Part shown: positions 24,948-34,940 of the stretch, one piece after another
How the letters are laid out: each line of letters begins with the position of its first letter
Numbering within the stretch: the first letter of the stretch is position 1
NCBI RefSeq assembly: GCF_014279875.1
Contig: NZ_CP047952.1
Coordinates: 2,108,001-2,172,000, forward strand
Origin: Synechococcus sp. MEDNS5
GTDB taxonomy: Bacteria > Cyanobacteriota > Cyanobacteriia > PCC-6307 > Cyanobiaceae
Reading direction: 5' to 3'
Length of the DNA: 64,000 nt
Program-made: the position numbers and the translations under genes
The notes under the pieces: model-generated
The model's database searches: none
The model's input: the letters and a program-made list of their open reading frames with translations, nothing else
What the model was told of the DNA's origin: nothing

Positions 24948-25745
24948 ATGAAGCCCTGCATCCTGCTGATCGAAGACGACCGGGACATGCGCGAGCTGGT
25001 CAGCGGCCATCTCGAGCACAGCGGCTTTGACGTTCAGAGCGCTGACGACGGCATCAAAGGCCAGGCCCTCGCTCTTCAATACAGCCCGGACCTGATCCTT
25101 CTCGACCTGATGCTCCCGAAAGTCGATGGGTTGACCCTCTGCCAGAGGCTCCGGCGGGATGACCGCACATCGGGGATTCCGATTCTGATGCTCACAGCTC
25201 TTGGCGGCACGAAGGACAAAGTGAGCGGCTTCAACTCCGGCGCCGATGATTACCTCACGAAGCCATTCGATCTCGAAGAGCTTCAGGTGCGTATCAAGGC
25301 CCTGTTACGGCGAAGCGACCGGGCTCCTGTGGGCACCTCCGGCAATCACCACGAAATTCTCAGCTACGGGCCGCTCACCCTGGTTCCTGAGCGCTTCGAA
25401 GCCATCTGGTTCGACAAGCCTGTCCGCCTCACCCACCTCGAATTCGAGCTGTTGCACTGCCTGCTCCAGCGTCACGGCCAAACCGTTGCACCTTCTTTGA
25501 TCCTCAAGGAAGTCTGGGGGTACGAGCCGGACGATGACATCGAGACCATCCGTGTTCACGTGCGTCACCTGCGCACCAAGCTCGAACCCGATCCTCGGAA
25601 ACCCCGTTTCATCAAAACGGTCTACGGAGCTGGTTACTGCCTGGAACTTCCCACCGGCGCCCAGTTAGAGGGTCTCGAGGATGTACTTGCTCAGGCTCGG
25701 CAGGATCGCGAACAGAATGATCAGAACAGTCGCGCAAGCGCCTGA
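24948..25745 (+). CDS. rpaA: OmpR-type response regulator RpaA
   Basis: A 265-residue DNA-binding response regulator. The receiver has the phosphorylatable Asp53 in [13 protein letters not shown] and KPFDLEEL after the conserved Lys. The C-terminal winged helix contains [35 protein letters not shown] and [20 protein letters not shown], which are specific to RpaA. In Synechococcus, RpaA is the main clock output regulator, phosphorylated by SasA, and also affects phycobilisome-photosystem coupling. The C-terminal 25 residues are a Gln/Glu-rich tail. It converges with holB, two bases apart. Confidence 0.92.
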   Translation: MKPCILLIEDDRDMRELVSGHLEHSGFDVQSADDGIKGQALALQYSPDLILLDLMLPKVDGLTLCQRLRRDDRTSGIPILMLTALGGTKDKVSGFNSGADDYLTKPFDLEELQVRIKALLRRSDRAPVGTSGNHHEILSYGPLTLVPERFEAIWFDKPVRLTHLEFELLHCLLQRHGQTVAPSLILKEVWGYEPDDDIETIRVHVRHLRTKLEPDPRKPRFIKTVYGAGYCLELPTGAQLEGLEDVLAQARQDREQNDQNSRASA

Positions 25746-25746
25746 G

Positions 25747-26721
25747 TTAGACGGTTGGAACTCTGATCAGATTGAGCAGAGTCACTTCCCAGGCCAAACG
25801 CGGCTGCACAAACGACAACAGCTGCTGACGCAGGCGATTCAGGCGTTCAACGGACGCCCTGCTCAGTTCCTGTCGCCAGAGAACGGTTTGCCACCAGCTG
25901 ATCAACCAGAGCTGCTGCTCTCCCTCCAGCTGTTCGCAGACATCCCTCGCCAGGCCGAGCGCGGCCAGGGGGGTTTGAGGAGGATGCTTCAAGCGCTCCC
26001 TCAAGTCCTCTGGAATCGTGCCCCAAACACGCACATGCTCGAGCAGTGCTCCTGGAGAGCCTGACGCCAGAGCCACCAGCTCAGGCTCAGCGGCAGCAAT
26101 CTCCAGAGCTTGGTGCCCGGAGCCATCAGGCAGCTGGGCCAGCACGGCATGCATCGCACCTTCGGGCAACCGAGTGAAACGGATCTGCTGGCATCGAGAG
26201 CGGATGGTGGTCAGCAAACGATCAGGGGCAGCCGAAAGCAGGATCAACAATCCGTGGCCCGGCTCTTCGAGGGTCTTGAGCAAGGCATTGGCCGCCCCCT
26301 CCGCCATCGCCTCCGGTTGCTCAAGGACCACCAGCCCTCGCGCGGACTCCAAGGGCTGCCGAGCCAGAAAACGGCCGAGGTCACGAATTTGCTCCAAACG
26401 AACCTGGGGCGGTGTGCGCCTGCTCACTCCGGCGGCTTCGGCTTCAGACCTGGAGATGAGACGCCCCTGATGGCTGTAGGTGGGCTCCACCCAGAGAAGA
26501 TCTGGATGGTTGCGCTCTTCAAGACGCCGTCGCTCCCTGGGGTCTTGGCTGCCGCCACTGAGCACACCTTCCATGAAGCGCAAGGCGGCAAGCCTGCGAC
26601 CCACCCCGTCAGGGCCGCTGAACAGGTAAGCCGGTGCAAGGCGCTGAAGCTCTAAGGCGGATTGCAGCAACTTGGTGGCAAGGGGCTGCCCCTGAACATC
26701 AGCAAACAGCTCGTTGGCCAT
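25747..26721 (-). CDS. holB: DNA polymerase III delta' subunit
   Basis: A 324-residue clamp-loader subunit that helps place the sliding clamp on primed DNA. Sequence features are SGPDGVGRRLAALRFMEGVL (a P-loop where Arg replaces the usual Lys, typical of delta' subunits that do not bind ATP), RGLVVLEQPEAMAEGAANAL, KTLEEPGHGLLILLSA and TIRSRCQQIRF. Three bases separate its start from the tmk stop, so it is in an operon with tmk, a common arrangement. Confidence 0.88.
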   Translation of the reverse strand: MANELFADVQGQPLATKLLQSALELQRLAPAYLFSGPDGVGRRLAALRFMEGVLSGGSQDPRERRRLEERNHPDLLWVEPTYSHQGRLISRSEAEAAGVSRRTPPQVRLEQIRDLGRFLARQPLESARGLVVLEQPEAMAEGAANALLKTLEEPGHGLLILLSAAPDRLLTTIRSRCQQIRFTRLPEGAMHAVLAQLPDGSGHQALEIAAAEPELVALASGSPGALLEHVRVWGTIPEDLRERLKHPPQTPLAALGLARDVCEQLEGEQQLWLISWWQTVLWRQELSRASVERLNRLRQQLLSFVQPRLAWEVTLLNLIRVPTV

Positions 26722-26724
26722 CGG

Positions 26725-27366
26725 TCACAGCCTCCTGAAAGCGGTGTTCCCTTCCAGAGCAAAGCGGATGGCCTTGTGCACCTCCCCTGGGCTCAAATCA
26801 GCAGGGATACCAACCCAGTCCCGTTCCGCAGCCAGCACCCGGAATCCATTGGCCACCCTGCCCAGAAAGGCCTGCCCCTCAGCCTCAATCCGGTCCTCAG
26901 CCCGATCGCCCCGTCTGGCGATGCTCGCCTCAAGAGGCAAATCGAGCCAGAGCGTGACATCCGGCACGAGGCCAGCGGTGGCAATCCGCTCCAAGTCAAG
27001 AATCAGTGCCCTATCCAAACCACGCCCATCGCCTTGATAAGCGAGAGTTGACCCACTGAAGCGGTCACTGAGCACCCAGTCGCCGCATTCGAGGGCTGGA
27101 CGAATTCGGCGCTGCACGTGCTGAGCCCGGTCGGCGGCATACATCAGAAGCTCGGCCTCCGGGCACGGCGCCACGTCATCAGGCGGGTGAAGCAGCAGCT
27201 CACGCAAAGCACGACCGAGGGGGGTCCCGCCAGGCTCACGGGTGAGATGCAACGTTGCCCCATCAGGCATTAGGCCGCTACCCGGAAGCCAGTCAGCAAG
27301 CTGGCGCAGCTGCGTGGTCTTGCCGCAGCCATCGATCCCCTCCAGCACCAGGAAACGCCCCTTCAT
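26725..27366 (-). CDS. tmk: Thymidylate kinase
   Basis: A 213-residue kinase that phosphorylates dTMP to dTDP for DNA synthesis. The P-loop is VLEGIDGCGKTTQL, the substrate loop is LTREPGGTPLG, the DR motif is LSDRFSGSTLAYQGDGRG, and VTLWLDLPLEASIARRG follows. Length is as expected. The stop of the upstream P-type ATPase is 2 bases before ATG 27366, suggesting one transcript from the ATPase through tmk to holB. Confidence 0.93.
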   Translation of the reverse strand: MKGRFLVLEGIDGCGKTTQLRQLADWLPGSGLMPDGATLHLTREPGGTPLGRALRELLLHPPDDVAPCPEAELLMYAADRAQHVQRRIRPALECGDWVLSDRFSGSTLAYQGDGRGLDRALILDLERIATAGLVPDVTLWLDLPLEASIARRGDRAEDRIEAEGQAFLGRVANGFRVLAAERDWVGIPADLSPGEVHKAIRFALEGNTAFRRL

Positions 27367-27368
27367 GG

Positions 27369-29738
27369 TCAGGGGAGCCGCAGGCTGAGGGCATTGACCA
27401 CGACGGAGACCGAACTGAGGGCCATCAACAATGCAGCAAGGGGAGGGGAGAGAAGAATGCCGAAGCCCGGTAGCAGAACCCCTGCCGCAACAGGCAGTGC
27501 GATGAGGTTGTAGCCGAACGCCCAGACCAGGTTCTGACGGATCTTGCGCATCGTGCGCCGCGCCAATCCGAGGGCCTCTGGCAAAGCCTCCAGGCGATCA
27601 CCCATCAACACCAAGTCAGCCGTGTCCTGAGCGATCTGGGTGCCGGTCCCCACGGCAATCCCCAAATCAGCGGCTGCCAGAGCTGGCGCATCATTGATGC
27701 CATCGCCCACCATCGCCACTGGCTGAAACCGGCGCCAACGCTCCAGCCGTTCAAGCTTCTGATCCGGAAGCAGCTGCCAGGCCATCTCATCCGCTTGGAT
27801 CCCCAGCGTCTGACCCACCCGTTCCACGGCCTGGCGACGGTCACCGCTGAGCATGCCGAGTGATAACCCCTGGGATCGCAGGCGCTGAACGGCAATCCCC
27901 GCATCGGGACGCAGACGATCATCGATGGCCACCAGGCCGATCGGCCGGTTGCCCAGGCTCACAGCCACCAAGGACTGTCCGCGGGTCTGAGCGGATTCGA
28001 CGGCGTGCCGCTGGTGATCGGGCCATTCGACCCCCTGGCCCCGCAACCATTCCAGGGATCCAACGCGCAGCTGCTCCGGAGAGTCGGGCAGTGATCCCTC
28101 CATCCCTGCTCCCGGGACGGTTCGACTCTCCTGAACCGGAAGCAGAGGAAGATTGAGGCGCTGTGCCTCCTGCAGCAAGGCATGGGCAAGGGGATGGCGA
28201 CTGGTCTGCTCGAGGCTGGCCGCCAACTGAATCGTGCGCGATGGATCATCACTCAAGAGCACTGCGTCCACCAAAGGCCTCCCCAGCGTGAGGGTGCCGG
28301 TTTTGTCGAAGATCACCCGCTCGATCGCAGCGGAACGCTCGATCACATCACCACCCCGGAAGAGCCAGCCCTGGCGGGCTGCCAAACCCGACGACACAGT
28401 GATCACCGTGGGGGTTGCCAGACCAAGAGCACAGGGGCAAGCCACCACCAGGACGGCGATCGCCAGCTGCAGTCCAAGCCCGAACGGCGTCTGGGCTGCA
28501 GCTCCGAGGGACTGATGAACTCCATGCCCTTGGCCATGGTCCATCAGCACCACAGGAACCTCCAGAACCTGCGGCCAGAGGCTGCTGCCAATCAGCCACC
28601 AAAACAGAAAGGTGAGCAGCGCCAGCGACACCACGCCGTAACAGAACCGCCCAGCCACCCGATCGGCGAGCCCTTGGATCGGCGCTCGCCGCGCCTGGGC
28701 CTGTTCCACCAAGGAAATGATTCGGGCAAGTGCTGTTTCACGGCCCACCCGGCGCACCTCCATCACCAGGGTGGCCTCGAGATTGAGACAACCGGAACTG
28801 AGCTCCGTTCCCGGCCCGGCATCCACAGGCAGCGGTTCTCCGGTGAGGCTGGAGAGGTCCACCGCGGAAAAGCCCTCTTCGATCACACCGTCCACCGGGA
28901 TGCGATCCCCGGCAAGCAGTTCAATGCGCTCACCAGGCCGCAGCATCTCCACTGGCACATCCCGCACGATGCCATCGGCCATCACAAGCCGCGCCGATGA
29001 AGGTTGGAGTGCTGCCAATTCCTTGAGGGCACGACCAGTACGCCGACGGGCCCGTTCCTCGAGAAAACGACCGAGGAGCACAAAGCCCAGAAGCATCACC
29101 GGTTCGTTGAAGAAACAGGGCCAGCCCACCGCAGGCCACACCAGGGCCACCACACTGGCGAGATAGGCACTGCCAACGCCCAGGCTCACCAACGTGTCCA
29201 TGCTGGGAACGCCACTCACAGCAGCGGCCCAACCACCGCGCAGGATGGAACGCCCCGGTCCAAACAGAGCGACTGTGGCCAGTCCCGCATGGAACGGCAA
29301 CGTCCCGATCAACGGCAAGGCCAGCGTCCCTGCCTCAGCCAAATGGCCGAGGACCGACAGCAGCAGCAACACCAGCGCCACCATCAGCTGACGCCACTGG
29401 TTCCACCATCCCCAGGCCCGGTCGGGCTCAGCATCTCCACTCAAGACACCACTCTGGCGCGGCTGGGCTGGAAACCCCCTGCTGCGCAATGCCTCGAGAG
29501 CCCCCTCCAGCGACTGCTGAGCATCCAGGCCAGCGGGATCGAGGCGCAGCCATGCACTGCGGGTCACCAGGTTGACGCTGGCTTCCTGAACTCCAGGCTG
29601 ATCCTGAAGTGTGCGTTCAACGGCTCGCACGCAACCACCGCACTTCATTCCCTCCACATCGAGCAACACCACTTGGGCGCTCGACGAAGAGGTGCTTGCG
29701 ACTGACGACGATGTGGACACGGCGACGGATTCCATCAA
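27369..29738 (-). CDS. Copper-type (P1B) heavy-metal ATPase
   Basis: A 789-residue P-type ATPase. One N-terminal metal domain has Cys33/Cys36 in EGMKCGGCVRAVE. Eight membrane segments are expected, with the transport motif CPCALGLATP (Cys434, Cys436), the phosphorylation motif DKTGTLT (Asp478), the P1B-specific SRHPLAHAL, and GDGINDAPALAAADLG. The CPC motif indicates Cu(I) or Ag(I). A His-rich loop (MDHGQGHGVHQS, 399-410) lies between membrane segments. Cyanobacteria use two such pumps, CtaA (import) and PacS (to the thylakoid for plastocyanin); this window does not tell which. ATG 29738 and 29735 are both possible starts. Confidence 0.9.
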   Translation of the reverse strand: MMESVAVSTSSSVASTSSSSAQVVLLDVEGMKCGGCVRAVERTLQDQPGVQEASVNLVTRSAWLRLDPAGLDAQQSLEGALEALRSRGFPAQPRQSGVLSGDAEPDRAWGWWNQWRQLMVALVLLLLSVLGHLAEAGTLALPLIGTLPFHAGLATVALFGPGRSILRGGWAAAVSGVPSMDTLVSLGVGSAYLASVVALVWPAVGWPCFFNEPVMLLGFVLLGRFLEERARRRTGRALKELAALQPSSARLVMADGIVRDVPVEMLRPGERIELLAGDRIPVDGVIEEGFSAVDLSSLTGEPLPVDAGPGTELSSGCLNLEATLVMEVRRVGRETALARIISLVEQAQARRAPIQGLADRVAGRFCYGVVSLALLTFLFWWLIGSSLWPQVLEVPVVLMDHGQGHGVHQSLGAAAQTPFGLGLQLAIAVLVVACPCALGLATPTVITVSSGLAARQGWLFRGGDVIERSAAIERVIFDKTGTLTLGRPLVDAVLLSDDPSRTIQLAASLEQTSRHPLAHALLQEAQRLNLPLLPVQESRTVPGAGMEGSLPDSPEQLRVGSLEWLRGQGVEWPDHQRHAVESAQTRGQSLVAVSLGNRPIGLVAIDDRLRPDAGIAVQRLRSQGLSLGMLSGDRRQAVERVGQTLGIQADEMAWQLLPDQKLERLERWRRFQPVAMVGDGINDAPALAAADLGIAVGTGTQIAQDTADLVLMGDRLEALPEALGLARRTMRKIRQNLVWAFGYNLIALPVAAGVLLPGFGILLSPPLAALLMALSSVSVVVNALSLRLP

Positions 29739-29793
29739 CTCACGCTAGGCATCACCCGTTGGGTTCAGGATGGATCCATCCGTCCAGCTCTTC

Positions 29794-30315
29794 GTGCCCC
29801 GCAGCAACCGCAACGACAACTTCATCGACAAGAGCTTCACGGTGATGGCCGACCTGATCGTGAAACTGTTGCCGATCAACGCCAGAGCGAAGGAGGCCTA
29901 TGTGTACTACCGGGATGGGCTCTCAGCTCAAAACGACGGGGACTATGCAGAGGCACTGGAAAATTACGAAGAGAGCCTGAAGCTCGAGGAGAACCCCATC
30001 GACCGAGGCGAAACCCTCAAGAACATGGCCATCATCTACATGAGCAACGGTGAAGAAGATCGGGCTCTGGCGACCTACCAGAAGGCCCTGGATGAAAACC
30101 CCAAGCAGCCATCGTGCCTGAAAAACATGGGGTTGATCTTCGAGAAGCGTGGACGCACCGCGGAGGAAGAGGGGCGCCGCGACGATGCCGACGGATGGTT
30201 TGATCAAGCCGCCGACGTCTGGACCCAAGCTGTGCGACTGAATCCCGGCGGCTACCTCGACATCGAAAACTGGCTGAAGTCCAGTGGCCGCAGCAATGTG
30301 GACGTTTACTTCTGA
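29794..30315 (+). CDS. ycf3: Photosystem I assembly protein Ycf3
   Basis: A 173-residue TPR protein needed to assemble photosystem I at the thylakoid membrane. I chose GTG 29794, giving [20 protein letters not shown], the exact N-terminus and length known for Ycf3; an upstream ATG at 29770 would add eight residues. Three TPR units are visible ([60 protein letters not shown]). Divergent from the copper ATPase and convergent with radA. Confidence 0.95.
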   Translation: MPRSNRNDNFIDKSFTVMADLIVKLLPINARAKEAYVYYRDGLSAQNDGDYAEALENYEESLKLEENPIDRGETLKNMAIIYMSNGEEDRALATYQKALDENPKQPSCLKNMGLIFEKRGRTAEEEGRRDDADGWFDQAADVWTQAVRLNPGGYLDIENWLKSSGRSNVDVYF

Positions 30316-30327
30316 GCGCGACCCCGC

Positions 30328-31722
30328 TCAATCGTCATCGCCGGGATTTACTCCCAAACCAAGAACGAGGGCTTCAGTGATCGATCCGGCTTCGAGCAGC
30401 GCGAGATCGAGGCGTGCGGCCAAAGGGCCCAGCCCGCTTCCCCGAGGGACCACAGCGCGTGTGAACCCGAGGCGCACGGCTTCCTGCAGGCGCAGTTCCA
30501 GCTGTCCCACCGGCCGAAGCTGACCACCCAGGCCCAGTTCCCCAAGCAACACCGTTCCTGCAGGCAGGGTTAAATCGCGGTAGCTGGCCACCACAGCCGC
30601 GGCCACACCCAGATCAGCAGCGGGCTCTTCCACATCCAGTCCACCGGCAACAGCCAGATAGCAGTCGAACCTCGACAGGGGCAGGCCCATGTGTTTCTCC
30701 AGCACCGCGAGGATCTGATGCAAACGGTTCACCGCAATTCCTGTGGCCGTGCGGCGCGGGCTGGAGTAACTGGTGGTGCTCACAAGAGCCTGCAAATCAA
30801 CCACCAGAGGACGCGTCCCCTCGCAAGCCACGATCGTGGCCACACCACTGGCCCGTTCGCCGCTGAGAAATAGCTCGCTGGGATTCCCCACTTCGGCAAG
30901 GCCCTGCCCCCGCATCTCGAACACACCCAGTTCATGGGTGGCGCCGAAGCGGTTCTTCACAGCGCGCAGCAAACGATGGCTGGCGAAGCGATCCCCCTCG
31001 AAGGTGAGCACAGCATCCACCAGATGTTCCAGCACCTTCGGGCCGGCGAGTACCCCTTCCTTGGTCACATGCCCCACCAGCAGCAAGGCGGTGTTCTGAC
31101 GCTTGGCCACGCGCTGAAGCGCAGCCGCACACTCCCGCACCTGGGCCACGGAACCGGGGGCACTGGACAGATCGCCGTCATGAAGGGCCTGGATGCTGTC
31201 GATGATCGCCACATCGGGCTGCAGAGCCTCAAGTTCCTCGAGGACCAGATCCAGATCGGTTTCCGCCAGAAGCTGAAGATCGCTGGGGTCTGCGGTGAGG
31301 CGCTGCCAGCGCAATTTCACCTGCTGGGCCGACTCCTCAGCGCTCACGTAAAGCACGGAACGATGGCTGGCGATGGCCGATGCGCTCTGCAGCAGCAGGG
31401 TGCTCTTGCCGATCCCAGGGTCACCACCCACCAGAACGAGCGAACCGGGAACCAGCCCACCACCGAGAACGCGATCCAGTTCTCCATACCCGCTTGGGAG
31501 ACGCTGCAGTGGCTGGTCGCCAAGGGCAGCCATCGACGTTGAACGGCGTGCCTGAGGCCCGGCTCCAGGATCGGCTCCGGCACGGCGGCGGCGTGAGTCC
31601 TGCTTCGGGGCGGACTGCTCGACGAGAGAATTCCAGCTGCCGCAGCTGTTACAGCGACCGAAGAACTGCCGGGTCTGCGCTCCGCAGCTCTGACAGACGT
31701 AAAAAGTGGACGGACGAGGCAC
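30328..31722 (-). CDS. radA: DNA repair protein RadA
   Basis: A RecA-related helicase loader acting in recombination repair. It is 464 residues if translated from GTG 31722 (PRPSTFYVCQSCGAQTRQFF), 476 from ATG 31758. The zinc finger has CQSCG and CNSCG pairs; Walker A is GGDPGIGKSTLLLQ; the RadA-specific motif KNRFGATHELGVFEM is present; the C-terminal Lon-like domain includes DVEEPAADLGVAAAV. Its end is 12 bases from ycf3 on the opposite strand. Confidence 0.93.
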   Translation of the reverse strand: MPRPSTFYVCQSCGAQTRQFFGRCNSCGSWNSLVEQSAPKQDSRRRRAGADPGAGPQARRSTSMAALGDQPLQRLPSGYGELDRVLGGGLVPGSLVLVGGDPGIGKSTLLLQSASAIASHRSVLYVSAEESAQQVKLRWQRLTADPSDLQLLAETDLDLVLEELEALQPDVAIIDSIQALHDGDLSSAPGSVAQVRECAAALQRVAKRQNTALLLVGHVTKEGVLAGPKVLEHLVDAVLTFEGDRFASHRLLRAVKNRFGATHELGVFEMRGQGLAEVGNPSELFLSGERASGVATIVACEGTRPLVVDLQALVSTTSYSSPRRTATGIAVNRLHQILAVLEKHMGLPLSRFDCYLAVAGGLDVEEPAADLGVAAAVVASYRDLTLPAGTVLLGELGLGGQLRPVGQLELRLQEAVRLGFTRAVVPRGSGLGPLAARLDLALLEAGSITEALVLGLGVNPGDDD

Positions 31723-31812
31723 GTCGAATAGTGAAGAAAGTTGGCGTTGCGTGAACAAAAAGGCATGCCGCTCGCCTATTTGTGACCCATAACTTGAAGC
31801 ATTGCCGGCGAT

Positions 31813-32559
31813 ATGACGGCCTCAGCCCCTACCAAGGAAACAATTCTCGTAGTGGACGACGAGGCCAGTATCCGCAGGATTCTGGAAACCAGGCTGTCGA
31901 TGATCGGCTATCACGTCGTTACTGCCTGCGACGGCACGGAAGCATTGGCCTGCTTCCAGGAGTGCGAGCCGGATCTGGTCGTGCTCGACGTGATGATGCC
32001 GAAACTGGATGGCTACGGGGTCTGCCAGGAGCTGCGCAAGGAATCGGATGTGCCGATCGTGATGCTCACCGCCCTGGGCGACGTGGCCGACCGCATCACG
32101 GGACTTGAGCTGGGAGCGGACGATTACGTCATCAAGCCCTTTAGTCCCAAAGAGCTGGAGGCCCGAATCCGCTGCGTGCTGCGCAGGGTGGAGAAAGAAC
32201 ACGCCGCCGGCATTCCCAACTCCGGATTGATCAAGGTGTCTGATTTAAAGATCGACACCAACAAGCGCCAGGTGTTCCGGGCCGATGAACGCATCCGCCT
32301 CACAGGGATGGAGTTCAGTTTGCTTGAGCTGCTGGTGAGCCGCTCAGGCGAACCCTTCAGCCGTGGCGAGATCCTGAAGGAGGTTTGGGGCTACACCCCA
32401 GAACGACACGTTGATACGCGCGTGGTGGATGTTCATATTTCCCGTCTTCGTTCCAAACTGGAAGACGATCCGGCCAATCCCGAGCTGATCCTCACAGCTC
32501 GAGGAACCGGTTACCTGTTCCAGCGCATCGTCGATTCCGTTGCCTCCGAAGGACCCTGA
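31813..32559 (+). CDS. rpaB: OmpR-type response regulator RpaB (Ycf27)
   Basis: A 248-residue essential regulator of high-light genes that represses them under low light and binds HLR1 motifs. Asp59 is the phosphorylation site in LVVLDVMMPKLDG; the receiver ends ADDYVIKPFSPKELEARIR. The DNA-binding half has FRADERIRLTGMEFSLLELL and EVWGYTPERHVDTRVVDVHI, typical of Ycf27. The gene overlaps the plsX frame by 20 bases and lies upstream of fatty acid genes, an order common in cyanobacteria. The cognate kinase is usually NblS, not found in the window. Confidence 0.93.
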   Translation: MTASAPTKETILVVDDEASIRRILETRLSMIGYHVVTACDGTEALACFQECEPDLVVLDVMMPKLDGYGVCQELRKESDVPIVMLTALGDVADRITGLELGADDYVIKPFSPKELEARIRCVLRRVEKEHAAGIPNSGLIKVSDLKIDTNKRQVFRADERIRLTGMEFSLLELLVSRSGEPFSRGEILKEVWGYTPERHVDTRVVDVHISRLRSKLEDDPANPELILTARGTGYLFQRIVDSVASEGP

Positions 32560-33847
32560 GCTGAACCCGGCCTCCACACCCCGGAACAAACCCCGCCGCT
32601 CCAAGGCGGTGCGCCGTTTGGTGATCTGGTACAGGCGCAATGCTGCCGTGACCAGCCTTGTTGGCACGGCGACGACCTCGGCCAATGCCGCAGGCTCCAT
32701 GGCCGGATCCGTCACCTCCATGGCCGGATCCATGCTGCAACCGGTGATGGATCCCCTCCGCCGCCTGCAGGGCGGCCTGCCTGGGGAAGACCTCGAGATC
32801 AACGATCAAGACAGGATTTGGGTCGCTGTGGACGGCATGGGCGGCGATCATGCTCCCGCGCCAATCCTGGAAGGCTGCCTACAAGCCATCGAACGGCTTG
32901 CCGTACGCATTCGATTGGTCGGTGAGACGGATCGAATCCTGGAGGCTGCGGCGGCTTCAGGCCTGACCGAAGCGTTGAACGCTGCGATTGATGCGGGTCA
33001 TCTCGAACTGATCATGAGTGGACCGTCAGTCGAAATGCATGAAGAAGCCACGGTTGTGCGACGCAAACGCGACGCCAGCATCAATGTGGCCATGGACCTC
33101 GTGAAACGCGGTGAGGCCAAGGCGGTGTACTCCGCTGGCAATTCAGGGGCCGTGATGGCCTCCGCCATCTTTCGGCTGGGTCGTCTCTCGGGAATCGACC
33201 GGCCAGCCATCGGCGCCCTCTTCCCCACCAAGGACCCAGGACAGCCTGTTTTGGTTCTCGATGTGGGCGCCAACATGGATTGCAAGCCCTCTTACCTCCA
33301 TCAGTTCGCCCTCCTCGGCAACATCTACAGCCGCGATGTGCTGCAAGTGGCGCAGCCCAGAGTCGGACTGCTCAACATCGGCGAGGAGGAATGCAAAGGC
33401 AATGACCTGGCACTCAGCACCTACGCGCTCCTGAAAGAGGAATCTCGCTTGCACTTCGCCGGCAATTGCGAAGGCCGGGACGTGCTCTCCGGAGCCTTCG
33501 ACGTGGTGGTCTGCGATGGCTTCACGGGCAATGTGCTGCTCAAGTTCCTTGAATCCGTCGGAAGCGTGCTGTTGGGAGTGCTCAAGGCCGAACTACCGAG
33601 GGGCCGTCGCGGCAAGGTGGGCTCCGCCTTTCTGCGAAGCAATCTCAAACGCATCAAGAAGCGACTGGATCACGCCGAGCATGGTGGTGCTCTTCTCCTT
33701 GGCGTGAACGGCATCTGTGTGATTGGCCACGGCAGCAGCAAAGCTCTGTCCGTGGTCAGTGCCCTGCGCCTGGCCCATTCAGCCGCCAGCCATGGCGTGA
33801 TGGAGGATCTCGCTGCACTCAGCCAGCAAACGACGGTGCAAGCCTGA
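32540..33847 (+). CDS. plsX: Phosphate acyltransferase PlsX
   Basis: PlsX makes acyl-phosphate from acyl-ACP, the first committed step toward phosphatidic acid. From the TTG at 32540 the protein is 435 residues, about 90 longer than most PlsX. The enzyme proper begins at WVAVDGMGGDHAPAPILEG and contains AVYSAGNSGAVMASAIFRLG, LDVGANMDCKPSYLHQFA and VCDGFTGNVLLKFLES. The extension is basic and then contains a repeated AGSVTSMAGSM segment. A later ATG, for example near 32699 or 32729, may be the true start. It sits between rpaB and fabH on one transcript. Confidence 0.88.
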   Translation: MPPKDPELNPASTPRNKPRRSKAVRRLVIWYRRNAAVTSLVGTATTSANAAGSMAGSVTSMAGSMLQPVMDPLRRLQGGLPGEDLEINDQDRIWVAVDGMGGDHAPAPILEGCLQAIERLAVRIRLVGETDRILEAAAASGLTEALNAAIDAGHLELIMSGPSVEMHEEATVVRRKRDASINVAMDLVKRGEAKAVYSAGNSGAVMASAIFRLGRLSGIDRPAIGALFPTKDPGQPVLVLDVGANMDCKPSYLHQFALLGNIYSRDVLQVAQPRVGLLNIGEEECKGNDLALSTYALLKEESRLHFAGNCEGRDVLSGAFDVVVCDGFTGNVLLKFLESVGSVLLGVLKAELPRGRRGKVGSAFLRSNLKRIKKRLDHAEHGGALLLGVNGICVIGHGSSKALSVVSALRLAHSAASHGVMEDLAALSQQTTVQA

Positions 33848-33869
33848 GCTTTCCCCTGCCGGACTGTGG

Positions 33870-34913
33870 TTGACTGACGCCACCCGCTTGGATCTTCTCT
33901 TGGCTGGACAATCACCGCAGGTCCTTGGCGTGGCCCTGATCGGCAGCGGCAGCGCCCAGGCAGCACAGGTGATCAGCAACGATCAGCTCAGCCAGAGGGT
34001 TGATACCAACGATGAATGGATCCGCACACGCACGGGCATCGGTCGTCGCAGGGTCAGCGATGCAGGTCAGACCCTGGTCGATCTCGCTGCGGAGGCAGGT
34101 CGAAATGCCCTGACCATGGCCGGTCGATCTCCCGAGGATCTCGACCTCATTCTCCTGGCCACCTCCACACCCGATGATCTGTTCGGTTCAGCCCCAAGAG
34201 TGCAGGCCGACCTCGGCGCGACGAACGCTGTTGCCTTCGATCTCACGGCTGCATGCAGCGGTTTTCTGTTTGCACTGGTCACCGCAGCCCAGTACCTGCG
34301 AACGGGTGCGATGCGCCGTGCCCTGGTGATCGGTGCGGACCAGCTCAGCCGCTTCGTTGACTGGGACGACCGCCGCAGTTGCGTGCTTTTTGGAGATGGC
34401 GCAGGTGCCGTCGTTCTGGAAGCCACGGATCAGGACGGACTTCTCGGTTTTTTGTTGCAGAGCGACGGGTCGCGCGGCGCCGTCCTCAATCTGCCGGCCA
34501 TCGAGGCCTCCTCTCCCCTCGTGAATGAGGCCGAGCACCGTGCGGGAGGGTATCGGCCGATCGTGATGAATGGCCAGGAGGTGTACAAGTTCGCGGTCCG
34601 AGAGGTTCCCGCCGTCCTCCAATCCCTCTTGAAGCGCTGCGACGTTTCACCCGATCAACTGGACTGGCTCCTGCTCCATCAAGCCAACCAACGCATCCTC
34701 GATGCTGTCGCGGATCGACTGTCGGTTCCCAGCGCCAAGGTTCTGAGCAACCTCGCGGACTACGGAAACACCTCGGCAGCCACCATCCCGTTGATGCTCG
34801 ACGAGGCTGTGCGCGACGGACGGGTTGGCTGCGGCGATCTCCTGGCCACTAGCGGGTTTGGTGCCGGGCTGAGTTGGGGGGCGGCCCTGCTTCGCTGGCA
34901 GGGGCCCGCGTAG
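33870..34913 (+). CDS. fabH: 3-oxoacyl-ACP synthase III
   Basis: FabH starts fatty acid synthesis by joining acetyl-CoA to malonyl-ACP. The catalytic Cys is in FDLTAACSGFLFALVTAA (Cys129 from the TTG start), the His is in LLLHQANQRILDAVADRL and the Asn in DYGNTSAATIPLML. The glycine-rich C-terminus (TSGFGAGLSWGAALLRW) is typical. TTG 33870 is the first available start; the conserved domain begins around GVALIGSGSA, so an internal start is possible. Confidence 0.92.
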   Translation: MTDATRLDLLLAGQSPQVLGVALIGSGSAQAAQVISNDQLSQRVDTNDEWIRTRTGIGRRRVSDAGQTLVDLAAEAGRNALTMAGRSPEDLDLILLATSTPDDLFGSAPRVQADLGATNAVAFDLTAACSGFLFALVTAAQYLRTGAMRRALVIGADQLSRFVDWDDRRSCVLFGDGAGAVVLEATDQDGLLGFLLQSDGSRGAVLNLPAIEASSPLVNEAEHRAGGYRPIVMNGQEVYKFAVREVPAVLQSLLKRCDVSPDQLDWLLLHQANQRILDAVADRLSVPSAKVLSNLADYGNTSAATIPLMLDEAVRDGRVGCGDLLATSGFGAGLSWGAALLRWQGPA

Positions 34914-34940
34914 GCTCCACCAACGATTGCGCCGTCAAGA

